Of a stretch of 64,000 nt of DNA, positions 23,384 to 33,639 are shown piece by piece. Location: contig CM057456.1 of NCBI GenBank assembly GCA_016271365.2, positions 160,754,501 to 160,818,500 on the forward strand. Direction: 5' to 3'. Positions within the stretch are counted from its first letter, which is position 1. Each line of letters starts with the position of its first letter. A program made the position numbers and the translations under genes. Source of the stretch: Neoceratodus forsteri. Lineage: Eukaryota > Chordata > Ceratodontiformes > Ceratodontidae. Under the pieces are notes generated by a model. That model was not told the DNA's origin and made no database searches. It was given only the letters and a program-made list of their open reading frames with translations.

Positions 23384-23709
23384 TCGAAGTACAGAACGAA
23401 AATGCACACAAGAAATTGCAGTGCTGAGTAATTCTGCCAGCACCTTGAACACACACAAACAAAGAAATACTCAGCACTTGTGTAAAAATCATTCAAAGCT
23501 GCTAGTGCAAAATTGGCAAATGCCTGGAAAGCACCCAAATCCCAAGAGATTCAACCCTCGTCTGGGCCTTCCTCAAGGGAGACCTGCCACCTGAGGAAGG
23601 CTCAGAGGAAGATTGAAGCCTGGGGGTTTTGGGTGTTTCAGGCGCTACAAACAAATTTGCACTCAGCAACTTCGAATGACTTTTCCACAAGTGCTGGCAT
23701 TTCTTTGTT
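23384..23709. mobile_element. Foldback insertion flanked by a 13-bp direct duplication
   Basis: TATGATACTGGAC occurs at 23,371-23,383 and again, exactly, at 23,710-23,722. The 326 bp between contain two long imperfect inverted arms: about 23,456-23,580 (starting AAACAAAGAAATACTCAGCA) and its reverse complement at about 23,590-23,709 (ending TGCTGGCATTTCTTTGTT). Together they could fold into a hairpin of more than 100 bp. About 70 bp at the left lie outside the stem. A duplication of 13 bp is longer than most DNA transposons make and suggests target-primed or other staggered integration. No coding capacity. Confidence 0.75.
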
Positions 23710-23863
23710 TATGATACTGGACACCCATGGCTAATTCCCCCCAGAATAGGACACACCTAGCAAACAAGGGGTGAGCCTATCTCTAGGGCAGCTCCTGAAG
23801 GCAGTGTGAGGGTGACTAGCATGTCATGCGGGGGGTGAAACCCAACAGAAGGGCCTGTCCTGT

Positions 23864-24298
23864 GGTGGACAAGAAGTCTGGGTTGTGGGGGTGTCATGCA
23901 TTAAGTGCGATAGCCAAGCTGGCACCAGTAGGGGAGGGGAGTCACCTGGCACGGTATGCTCCAGAAGTGGGGCAGAGGAGGAAGGGATGTCACTATGCCT
24001 CACCCAGCACAGTGAGCTGTGACTAATCCCTTTTCCCAGAGGCCTCCGGGGTGACTCTTGGCTCCACCTTCTCTACCAGAGGTATGGGGAGCAACTGTGG
24101 AACCCCCATGGGGGTGGTTCCCATTGGAAAGCCCAACCTATGGTGGGGGTTCTCCTACCAGATTCCATGCTGCCCACAAAGCATGCATGTGTACTGCTCT
24201 TATGTCTTTAATAAACATATCGGTAGGAACATTTAACCCATTTGACAGTGTGGTTATTGTCTCTGAGGGGTATGGGAACTGGTTCTTAAACAGCTAAT
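23864..24298 (+). repeat. 430-bp direct repeat, first copy (possible LTR)
   Basis: Starts near GTGGACAAGAAGTCTGGGTT and ends GGTTCTTAAACAGCTAAT. A diverged copy lies 1,020 bp downstream. It holds an AATAAA near 24,211, about 85 bases before its end, as would suit an LTR, but clear TG...CA ends are not seen. Confidence 0.65.
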
Positions 24299-24883
24299 GA
24301 CTCTGCCAGGAGAATTCAAACTGGAAGAGACTTTGGCTAGTGCACCCTCCCTTCTCCCAGCTGGGCAGAAAGCTCCCTCCCCCTCCCTGCCATATTCCTG
24401 TCCAAATGGCCAGATGTCTAAGCTGGCCTCAGTCAATGGAGGGGTAGGTAGATCTGGTTGTGGCCAACCAGCGGCAGAGGCAAGGGTGACAGGAGCTAGT
24501 TATTTATGGGGCAAGGAAGCCAATCAGGAACTGGTAACAGGGCAGGCTTCCAAGGAAGAGGAGATCTGTATAATGAGTAGATAAGCTCTGGTATTTTGGG
24601 AACCCAGCCTTCCTGCCTGGGTCCTGAGAAGCCTGAGACACCCACCCACCCACACTGGAAAGGGGGGAGGTAAGGAAGGGAGCATCAGAAGGGGAAGAGA
24701 CAGGGGGGTAAGGGAAGTAGGAGACAGCGGGAGAGCAACATGGATGCAGCTCAGCTCATGAAAGGACTGCTGCAGGGGTCATAAGGGAATTTTTCCCAGT
24801 TTTTTTCCTCTTTAACAGAATTTTTTCTTCATTTGCCTTATTGGGGTTGGGTGCAGGGAGCTCAGGTTATCATAGCCAGTATA
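24299..24883. other. Interior between the 430-bp repeats
   Basis: About 585 bp of purine-rich, unrecognised sequence. A GA-rich tract at 24,655-24,735 and a CACCCACCCACCC patch near 24,640 stand out. No retroviral protein motif was found. Confidence 0.4.
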
Positions 24884-25306
24884 AGTGGACAAAGTTTGGG
24901 TTGTGGGGGTGTCACCCATTAAGCGGGACAGCCTGAGCTGGTGTTAGAAGGGGCATGGCATGCTGCAGAATCATGGTGGAGGAGGGTGGGTGGGGACATC
25001 ACTATGCCTCACCAGGCATGAGGGGTTGTGATTCCTCCCTTCTCCCAGAAGACTCCAGGGCGGCTCTTGGCTCCATCTTCTCTAACAGCATTAGGGGAAG
25101 CAACTGGGTGACCTCCATTGGGGGGCCCCATTGGAACATCCCTATGTTAGGGGTTCTCCTACCAGGCTCCCTACTGCACATGAAGCACACATGCTTACTG
25201 TTCTTATCTATTTAATAAACACATGGCTACGGCCATTTAACTCATTAGATGGTACAGTTACTGTCTCGGGGGTGTGTGGGTGGGAATGGGTTCTTAACCA
25301 GATAAT
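24884..25306 (+). repeat. 430-bp direct repeat, second copy (possible LTR)
   Basis: Same order of motifs as the copy at 23,864: GTGGACAAAGTTTGGGTTGT, CACTATGCCTCAC, TCTCCTACCAGGCTCC, an AATAAA near 25,213, and GGTTCTTAACCAGATAAT at the end. Divergence is considerable, with many substitutions and several indels. Confidence 0.65.
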
Positions 25307-25542
25307 CTATCCTTGAAGTCATCTGGCCCCTGCAGGTCACCAGAAGCGATCACAAAATGTGGTGCTTGTCAGAACAGACTTCTGCAAAAGTAGTATGAGC
25401 ACTTCTCGAAATTGTACTGTATCTGTGGTATGTGCATGGCTTTTCTGAGTGCCACTGGTGGGGAAGGGGGAAATTATTTAAAACCTCTGAGCCACTGGCA
25501 ACCACAGTGCATCCAAAGTGCTGAAATCCATTTGTTCCTTTT

Positions 25543-25558
25543 AAGTTTTTTGCATACA
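25543..25558 (+). repeat. Left target-site duplication of the L1
   Basis: AAGTTTTTTGCATACA immediately before the L1 5' end. It recurs at 42,855-42,871 with one extra T in the T-run. Confidence 0.85.
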
Positions 25559-25843
25559 GGGCATAGCTAGCCAGCCAAGATGGAAGCTGTGTAACTAGAC
25601 TGCTGCAGTTCCAGTTTCATCCATCCTGATACATCCGAAATTTCAGCACCTATTTCCCTAAGATATTTCTCCAGATTTTCATTCTACATATCGGGCTGAA
25701 GCCAAATATACCTAAATTGTGTAGACTGGACAAGGGATTGCAACTTTTTCGATTTTAAAGAATATACCTCATTGCCTCCTTAGGCCTGTAAGACATTGGC
25801 AGACCACCAGGCTCTACTTGGTGAGCAGCCCTGAAGATCGGAG

Positions 25844-26764
25844 ATGGCCTACTCCAACGAAACACAGATCCCCATCACTCAGATGGTGGAACAACAGCTG
25901 GGCAACACTACCACTATGTTAAACAAAGTATTAATTGATACAACTGCACTTATTTCCACCATTTCTAACACAAAAAAGGATGTGGAGAAACTAACTTCCA
26001 GAGTGGCTGATAATGAACTTCAAGCTAAACGACAAGAACAGATTATACATGACCAATTCTTTCAAATGAGGGATGATCATAGCCAAATACAGTATTTAAT
26101 GGCCAAGGTCGATGACCTAGAGAATCGGGGGAGAAGAAAAAACATTTGGATTGTGGGACTGCCAGAGGGTGCTGAGGGCCCAAATATGGTTTCTTTTCTG
26201 CAAAAATCTCTCCCAGTCATGCTAAAAATAAACAATCCTTCTCCCCTGGAGCTGGAAAGAGCACACAGGTCGTTAGCCCCAAAACCTCAGCCTGGAGACC
26301 GACCCCGCACAATACCGTGTCAATTTTCCAGGTACCCGGTTAAGGAAATGTATCTGAAGGCGGCACAAGACTTAAGAACGCTCCGATGGGATGGGGCTGC
26401 CATTCAGATATTCCAGGACTACTCCTTTGATCTTTCCCGGAGGCGTAGAGACTATGGACCAGTAAAGCAGGCCCTATATAAACTAAATCTGCCTACTTCT
26501 TTGAGATACCCCTCGGAGCTAAGAGTGTTGTCCAAGGGATAGCAGCTCACCTTTGACTCTACGGCTGAAGTAGAACTCTTCCTGGAGGATATAGCAGATG
26601 AACCAAGGCCTAAGCAAAACCCATCTCCTATGCCTCGAGGAGAGGCCTTGCTACCCATGGATACCTCAGCCCCACAAGGACATTCTCCAGGCCGCAACCT
26701 TACTTTCTCCTCGACACCAGCTGCAAGAAATGAGTGGCAAATGCAGCATAGGGGCAGACAATGA
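25844..26764 (+). pseudogene. L1 ORF1 (RNA-binding chaperone), one in-frame stop
   Basis: ORF1p of L1 elements coats its RNA as a trimer. From ATG 25,844, residues about 40-100 form a heptad-rich coiled coil (VEKLTSRVADNELQAKRQEQ...). Then DDLENRGRRKNIWIVGLPEG marks the start of the RRM domain, with LELERAHRS and FSRYPVKEMYLKAA further on. The C-terminal domain has YPSELRVLSKG. A TAG at 26,540-26,542 interrupts the frame just after SKG. The same frame resumes QLTFDSTAEVELFLEDI and runs to TGA at 26,762, giving 306 codons, about the usual length. So a single point mutation broke an otherwise open ORF1. Confidence 0.88.
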
Positions 26765-28586
26765 AAGAAAGCCTCTGTCAAGCCTGGGAAGTACTTTCCG
26801 ACATCCGCAGAGAGACCGCACAGAAATCACTCGAGGAGCAGTCAGCAGGCCCAACAGCTATCAGGCAGCAACAGGTTGTCTGCCTACTCCACACCAGTGA
26901 AGCTGTCTAATCGCCATGAGCTGCTCGGAGATCTGGTACCGGCAGTTTTGGTTTTGCCCAAAAGGAGCGATAGCCAAGAAGACAACCCCTACCTGAAGAA
27001 TACAGACTTGACGGACGACTGGACTCCACTCGAGAAGGGCTGGGCAGCTGAACCGTGGAACCCTCGTGAAGACGGAAGTGTCACAACACCAATGGAGAAG
27101 ATCCAGGAAGGGTGAAAGATTCTGGGCTGGAAATAAATATATTGTATGCCTGTTAAGGTAAGTGGTGCAGCTAACTTCCCCGGAGTTTCCTAGATAGCAC
27201 GGTGCGCGGTGTGCCCTCTTAAATTACTAGGCCCTGCGGACACTTTGGTGGGTAAAAACTGGTCTCCCTAAATTCAGTACCGGTGTTGGTTAGGACCCAC
27301 TCCTCCAACCTCCCTCAGCTGCACCGCTCACTTTCTGCTTTCCATAATGGGAGCTCAGGGCCAGCAGATATATTGAGTGTTTGTCAGTTGAGCTGATATG
27401 CTTTAAGACTGTTTGCTGTTTGGGTTTTAATGTTTGTTAAACTCCTCCGTTGAGGGGACGCACTGCCGATGCAAGGATCACAGGAGAGTTAGAAAATACA
27501 ATAGTTTGCGGCAGAAGTTCCCCCCCCCAAATGAGTTTTAGATCCAGATCTCGAGCCCTAACACTTCCATTCAGGGGGTATTGCATCTTGATGGGTGGTG
27601 TACCTTGTTGTCTGCCAGGAGTTACAGAGGGTCATAATATAAAAAAGGCACATCCTGATCTATTTCAGAAGCCCCTGATACAATATCCCTTGGCTTTGAT
27701 GGGTAAATAGTCTCAATGCCACTCCTCTAGACTATGCCTGCTGCCTTGTACACATAAGCTGTTTAGGCAAACAGGAGACAGCTCCCATAGAGGGAAAGTA
27801 AAAGAGGGCTCGAGTATGAAGGTTTTAATTACTCTTTTAGTATAAGGGGTAGTGTTAATTGTATCCTAGGCTGAGGTTTAATAGTTGGTACTTCATGTTA
27901 TAGTTTTAAATGTTTGTTTTAGTATGCCACAACTAACAATTGCCATTTGGGCTATGTTTGATGTGTCCCTAGCTCCTGAATCCATGCACTGAATATGCAT
28001 GCTACCACGTACATCCAAGGTACTCAGGTACAGAGGTGAAAGCTCCTCTGTGTTAGATACAGGGAATACGCGAATCTACAGGTATGCTTTATCTATCAGT
28101 CTGGTAGAGGTAAATCTTTGATATTCATTTAAAGGCCTTTTGCAACAACAAACTGAAGCCACTTGAACCCTGGCCTCCCCCTCTCTTCTATAATCAGTGG
28201 CATACGTTAGCCTAGGGTGATTACGGGTGTGGATGCCCCGTGGATATGGATAGCTGGTACCCTCACTATAATGCTCTCTGTGGCTAGCGAAGTAATAATT
28301 GCTATCGGTGTGGGACCTGGATTCACCTCACTTACTTCCCCCACCTCAGGGATAGTCTTGGGCCATTGGGAGTTGATGGATTGTTTCCTTCTTCCCTGGT
28401 CGATAAGAGACTACACCCCCAACATAATCCTCAGTGAAGCATCTCTGCATGCCCATGGTCTCTGCTACATCCAATTTATGCTGACCTCTCTTTCAGTTGA
28501 GACATTGCTCTTTTACCTAACTACTCTAACCCCCTGGGCTGCAATTGCACTGTATATCCATCTGAGACATACCAGGGTGTTATATA
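26765..28586. other. L1 inter-ORF spacer
   Basis: 1.8 kb between ORF1 and the LTR insertion, with no recognised domain. A 124-codon ORF (28,217-28,591) has a hydrophobic composition but no known motif. Adding the 244 bp after the LTR, the ORF1-ORF2 spacer is about 2.07 kb, long for an L1, so another unrecognised insertion may be hidden here. Confidence 0.45.
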
Positions 28587-30609
28587 TGTAACCCCCCTAC
28601 AAATGGGGGTTCCTGAAAATCTTCCTTGGGTGTGCCTAAATGCCCACTGCCAGGCTGGTGTCCTGTGTCCTAATCGTTTAAAAGCTACTGCATGTGAGTG
28701 CCTTTATAGCCTCTGTGTCCTGTCACTTTAAGAGCTGCCTACATCGCAGTGCATAATTAACCTGGGTGGGGGCTAAGTGTTTCTATGCTCGAGTCCTGCC
28801 AGGGCTGCCAGATAATTGCTCCATTCTGCCATCGCTAATTGCGCAGAGGGAGCTCTGCTTGATGCTGTACTTATTTGATTATCTACTATAATAGTAATGA
28901 TATCATAGTTTGTTTAACCTGCCTTCTTTGCAGCATGGACAGTTATGTAAGTCACCACCATCTTGGTTCTAGACTGCTATTGTGGACCAATCAGTACCTC
29001 TGGGGACCCTAAAATGGAGTCTGTCCCCAGGGGTCTTGTGGGAGTGAATTTCTGTAGGGATTGTAGTTTTTCCACTTTGGCACCTAAATGGACTTGGAGG
29101 GGGAGCCCTTGCCGTGACACACAGATGAATCAACGAATCAAACCTTGTGGATCAGAGGGAAAGTCCCGAGCTGCCTGCAGCAGTGGGTCAGTCTGAGTTG
29201 GGAGTTGGGAGAATGAACAGCTCGAGATATTTGAGCAGCTGCTCCTGCATAGTCACATGGGAAACTGGTGGGAAGGCTGTGTTTGGCCTGCCTACCTCAT
29301 CTTACCTTGTGAGGGAGTCTTTCCGAGCTAAAGAGAAACTGGACTAAAAAATCTGAATAAGTCTGTGACCAGAATTACCGAATTGTGACTACCTTTTTGC
29401 CCGAAGATGACCGAAGATTTTCTCCACGCGATCGGCCTGTCAAGACATCTGAAATAACCGCAGAAAGTACGGTTTTGCACAGGGACACTGTAATTGCTAC
29501 CGGACTGTCAACCGAATTGTGGTACTGCTTTTCCTTTACTATATGTGTGCTGAATGCTGTTAGTGGGTCGTGATTTGGTTCCCCACTGCCTAATTGTGTC
29601 ACGCTTGCTGGAAGCTGCATCCTGCACTTACTGGACTGAATCTGCATTCATCTCCACCTGGCCTGGGCCCTGCCAACCTGGCCCAGCCAGCTACTCACGC
29701 CGCAGAGAAAGCCATCGATGAGAGACCAGCCTGGGGATCAGCCCCCCTACTCAACACCATGAACAGGAACGACACCTCATTGATTCGTGTGGGCACTGTT
29801 TCTCCTGGCAAAACAGCAAGTCATCCCGAAGTCTCCATTTCATCACTCCTGTGTCCTGTACTGAGCAGCGTGACTAAACACCAGGGTAGCTCCCTGCAAC
29901 AACAGCTCAATCAAAGTGTGTCATCTGATTTAATTGTTTTGCTTGATTATCACGAAAAGAGCCAACTGGCTCCGGATTACAAACTGTGGGTTACTGTGCA
30001 TGACTATTTCTTTCCACCTATAGGGCCCCGACCAGCTGCAACACCGGCCTACCTAGGACAACGGTTCAGGATAGCCCACCTCACCAACTGGGTACCCAGA
30101 GTGTGTGTGACTGTGTTGAGGGACTCTAAAGTGCATGCTTTGTAGCCTGATTGAATCAGTATCTAAACCAATCAGCCAGATTACACCCCTTCCTTGTTCA
30201 TTCCCCCTGAATAAATCAGATCTGAATCTTTTTGCACTTAAACTGTTTGTGGTGCATCTCTGTATTAATAACACTGGATTTCTATTACTTGCTGTGTCTA
30301 ACCTTATTTTATGGGGGTCTCCAGGGCCAAACTGGTGGAACCAGCCCTGGTGGTAAGTGCAACAAGTGTGGGGGTACACCTGCTGTTTGGGGGTTGTGGT
30401 ATTTGTGTGTTCAGAACATTGTTTAGGCCACTAGAGGGTAAAGAGGGGGGTAACAGTGTCCCGGAGGGCTGTACCCAGGACAGCTACGCTACCACTAATC
30501 CTGTCCTCCGGGTGGAGGCACCCGTTTTCAGTACCCAGGCCCCTTAACCTGCATCTGGTAGCACAGGCAGGGGTAGCAGCCCTTGGGATAGCACCACCTA
30601 GGGGTTACA
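28587..30609 (+). mobile_element. Probable solo LTR, 2.0 kb, with 4-bp duplication
   Basis: The block begins TGTAACCCC and ends GGGGTTACA: TG...CA ends forming a 9-bp inverted repeat. TATA on each side (28,583-28,586 and 30,610-30,613) suggests a 4-bp target duplication. An AATAAA at about 30,211 lies some 400 bases from the 3' end and sets the orientation. There is no second copy of the block and no Pol motif inside, so it is best read as a solo LTR left by LTR-LTR recombination, or an unusually long non-autonomous element. A 183-codon ORF (29,594-30,145) has no motif I recognise. Confidence 0.7.
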
Positions 30610-30853
30610 TATATGTTTCCTGATCTCTTCAATGTCCCACCAGGTAAACCAAAAGTTAAAAAAATAATTTCAGAGTCCACAAGGACATATGTATGGCATT
30701 CCTTGGCCTCTCTTAGGGCCGCTGTACTACTCAGTCTAGGGTGGGGACCCTCATTCAAGTATCGGAGTATATATGTTAGTATTTCGCTAGCACTCATGAT
30801 GGCTTCAGTGTTTGTTTACACTTGTTTGCACGCAGAATGGAAACGTCCTGAAT
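30610..30853. other. L1 spacer upstream of ORF2
   Basis: Resumption of the L1 inter-ORF region after the LTR. It ends at the ORF2 start. Confidence 0.6.
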
Positions 30854-31603
30854 ATGGCTAACTTTTCAGATATCACAACCACTACTTGGAATGTTATGGG
30901 TTTGAACTCTCCCATAAAGAGAAAAGTGGTACTTTCTCGGTTAAAGAAGCTGGGTACCCTAGTCACCTTTTTACAGGAGACTAAATGGAGCTCCAAAGAA
31001 GCTATGAAGCTAGTGAGGGATTGGGTGGAAAACAAAGCTCACTGCACGGCTAAATCAGCCAGATGAGGTTTTTCCATTTTGTTGCATAAATTACTGCAGT
31101 GGCAACCTAAAAATGTAAACACAGGGGAAGATGGTAGGTGGATCATCATGAAGGTATCTACTCACTCAGTCCCCCTGATCCTTGCAAATATTTATGGGCC
31201 GAATGAGGACTCCTCGGAATTTTTTCATATTATTTCTCAAAAAATGATAGATATATCATACGACAATCCAGACATTTTGATGGGAGGTGACTTTAACTTG
31301 GTACTGGATAGTCCAATGGATAGGTCTAATTCCAGACCAGAGCCTCATTGTAGAGCACCGCATGCCCTGCAGGATCTCATCTCTTTACACCAGCTGTCCG
31401 ATGTGTGGCGGATGCTGAATCCTTCGGTAAAAGATTTTACCTTTTTCTCTGCACCACACAATATGGCAAGCAGATTAGATTTTTGGCTCACTTCCCCTAA
31501 CCTTTCTATGGTGACCTCAGGGGTAAATATCTCCCAAATCTATATTTTCGACCATGCCCCTGTTTCCTTTACCTTTATACCAGTCATGCAAGCCTCCAAA
31601 TAA
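30854..31603 (+). pseudogene. L1 ORF2 endonuclease domain
   Basis: The apurinic-like endonuclease nicks target DNA to prime reverse transcription. From ATG 30,854: TTTWNVMGLNSPIKRKVV (catalytic Asn region), VTFLQETKWSS (Glu), VPLILANIYGPN, DILMGGDFNLVLDSP (Asp and Asn), DFTFFSAPHNMASRLDFWL (Asp) and IFDHAPVSF (Asp-His pair). All six catalytic positions can be seen. One in-frame TGA at 31,064 (probably from CGA) and a TAA at 31,601 break it. Beyond 31,603 the linker continues with frame changes to the DIRS insertion point (RQAERNY at 32,046). Confidence 0.88.
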
Positions 31604-32073
31604 TTGTTGTGGAGGTTGAATCCCCTCCTCCTGTCTGACAAACATTTTGTACAGTGGCTTCAGACAGCTACAAAATAATTTTTCCAACACAATCCCTCTT
31701 CCTCTGCTTCCACTGCAAGCACAAGGGAGGCCTATAAGGCCACCATTAGGGGAGGAATCATTAGCTTCGCCTCATACAGATGGAAGATGAGGGACCAGGA
31801 ACTCCATCAGCTAGAGAACACTTTGAAAAAATATGGAGGCCAAATACAAAGCAAAGCCCTCATCTCTTCAAACACCATGAGAAATAACCACCCTGGCTGC
31901 CATTAGATTAGAAATCAACACACTGGTCAATAGAAGGGCTGAGCTCTATATTCACAGAGTCCAACACCGCTACCAAGCAGAGGGAGAACAAGCTAAGCAA
32001 GCTGTCGGCCTATAGACTAAAACAAAGGCAAGCTGAAAGAAATTACAGTTACTTAAGAACTTACCGTAACAGT

Positions 32074-32264
32074 AGATCTTCGAGAGAGGTTCTTGCAGTA
32101 GGTACTAACCAGTACGACTAAGCCGGCAGGCATCAGGACTCCACGGAAAAACTTCTAGCTAGCAGTTCCTGGCGGGACCGCCCCCAGACGTCAGGTGACC
32201 GACATCAGCGGACGTCAGATAAAAGGGGCGGTCCCACGCCCACCCTCCAGTAATTTCCTGCCGG
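32074..32264. repeat. DIRS inverted terminal repeat, 3'-end copy
   Basis: Runs from AGATCTTCGAGAG to about TTTCCTGCCG. It pairs with the reverse complement of 38,021-38,216 over about 190 bp, sharing CTTGCAGTAGGTACTAACCA, ACTAAGCCGGCAGGC, AACTTCTAGCTAGCAGTTCC and GACGTCAGGTGACC. Outside it, 32,047-32,073 is a 27-base extension (AGTTACTTAAGAACTTACCG...) missing from the other end. An extension of this kind on the 3' ITR is known from DIRS-1. Confidence 0.92.
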
Positions 32265-32346
32265 AGGCAGCATGTGGCAAGAGACTGAAAGAGGTCTCTA
32301 GGAGAAAAGGAAAAAAGAGACAGGAGGAAGGAGGGAGGGAGGGAAT

Positions 32347-32460
32347 GCAGTACCTACTGCAAGAGCCTCTCTCGAAGATCTACTGTTATGGTAAGTTCTT
32401 ACGTAACTGTACTATCTTACTTTGAGAGGGCTCTTGCAGTAGGTACTAACCAGTAGGACT
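32347..32460. repeat. DIRS internal complementary region
   Basis: The first part (GCAGTACCTACTGCAAGAGC... to ...CTTACGTAACT at 32,408) is the reverse complement of the element's 3' tip, including the 27-base extension. The second part (ATCTTACTTTGAGAGGGCTC... to about 32,460) is the reverse complement of the 5' tip at 38,150-38,216. An internal block complementary to both outer ends is unique to DIRS elements and is thought to guide circularisation of the DNA intermediate. Confidence 0.92.
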
Positions 32461-32543
32461 GAGTCCAAAGCAGTATCTAAAGCAAAAAAACCAGGGAGGA
32501 GGAGGACCAGAAAGAAACTGTCCACAAAGGTCTGGCAGAGAAA

Positions 32544-33620
32544 CTAGGACAGAATGCCCTGCAAGACCACAAGGCCGAAACCCACTCTACATTGAGAGGC
32601 CACGTCCAAGCTGTAATGTGTGGTAAAGGTATGGACAGAGGTCCAAGTGGCGGCAGCACAGATGTCTGCCGCAGAAACGCCTCTGAAGCATGTGGTGGAA
32701 GCCGCCATGCCTCTGGTGGAGTGCCCTTTCACCTGGCCTGGAAGGGACTTGCCGTACTTGCGGTAACAAAAGGTAATGCAGTTAGCCAACCATTTGGAGA
32801 GACACTGTTTGGAAACAGGTCAAATGTCCTTCTTAGAGGCGAAGGAAACAAACAATTGGTCCATTTGTTGGAAATCTTTCGTGTGAAAGGTGTAATACCT
32901 TAGGACGCGGTGCACGTCCAAGGTGTGAAGAAGGTGTTCTCCAGGGTTGGAATAACCTGGGAAAAAAGAAGGAAGTTCAACCGACTGGTTGAGGGTGGAT
33001 TCAGCCACAACTTTCAGGAGAAACTTAGGGTTAGTCCTCAAGGCCACCCCATCCTTATGGAAAATAAGGTAAGGGAGACAACACATCAAGGCCTGGAGCT
33101 CAAATATCCTCTGAGCGGAAGTGACAGCCACCAGAAATATGATTTTCCAAGAAAGATAGAATAGATCCACCTCCGCTGCACACTCAAAGGGTGGCAGTGT
33201 GAGCTTGTCAAGGATAAAATTCAGATCCCAGGGAGGAGCTGGATTATGGATGGGAGGTCTGAGGTGAAGAACTCCCTTCATGAATGTCTTTGTAACTGGG
33301 CTACCGACTTATCTCCCAGCGGGAGGTGGTAGGCTGAGATGGCCGAAAGGTGAACCTTGAGGGAGGAATAACTGAGGCCTAAATCAAAAAGGTGCTTGAG
33401 ATGGTCCAGAACCTTAGCCACAGGGCAAGAAAAGGGCTCCAGTGCACAAACTTCTGCCCAGATGGAGAAATGCGTCCACTTCAAGGTGTACATGGATCGA
33501 GTGGAAGGCTTCCGGGCTTCGACCAGAATGTTGGCCACTTCAGGGGAAACACCAAAGTGGGAGGCCGCTAAGTCTGCAGGAGCCAGGCATGCAGATGGAG
33601 GGACTTGAGATCTGGATGGA
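32544..33620 (-). pseudogene. DIRS tyrosine recombinase, frameshifted
   Basis: The enzyme would integrate the circular DNA copy. From the 5' side: EVANILVEARKPSTRSMYTL then KWTHFSIWAEVC (N-terminal SAM-like arm-binding domain) near 33,550; YSSLKVHLSAISAYHLPLGD; VAVTSAQRIFELQAL near 33,110 (box I with the first catalytic Arg); then in another frame GHSTRGMAASTTCFRGVSAA (box II HxxR) and ICAAATWTSVHTFTTHYSLD (downstream His/Trp and the nucleophile Tyr candidate in HYSLDV). At least two frame changes (near 33,280 and 32,800) separate the parts. All catalytic residues are still readable. Confidence 0.9.
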
Positions 33621-33639
33621 CCAGAGTCCCGTGGTCCTG

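Noticed and set aside
28217..28591. 124-codon hydrophobic ORF as a small membrane protein gene
   Set aside because: It lies in the L1 inter-ORF spacer, has no conserved motif, and is cut by the LTR junction at 28,587.
29594..30145. 183-codon ORF as a gene
   Set aside because: It sits wholly within the probable LTR and matches no family I know; kept only as a point to check.
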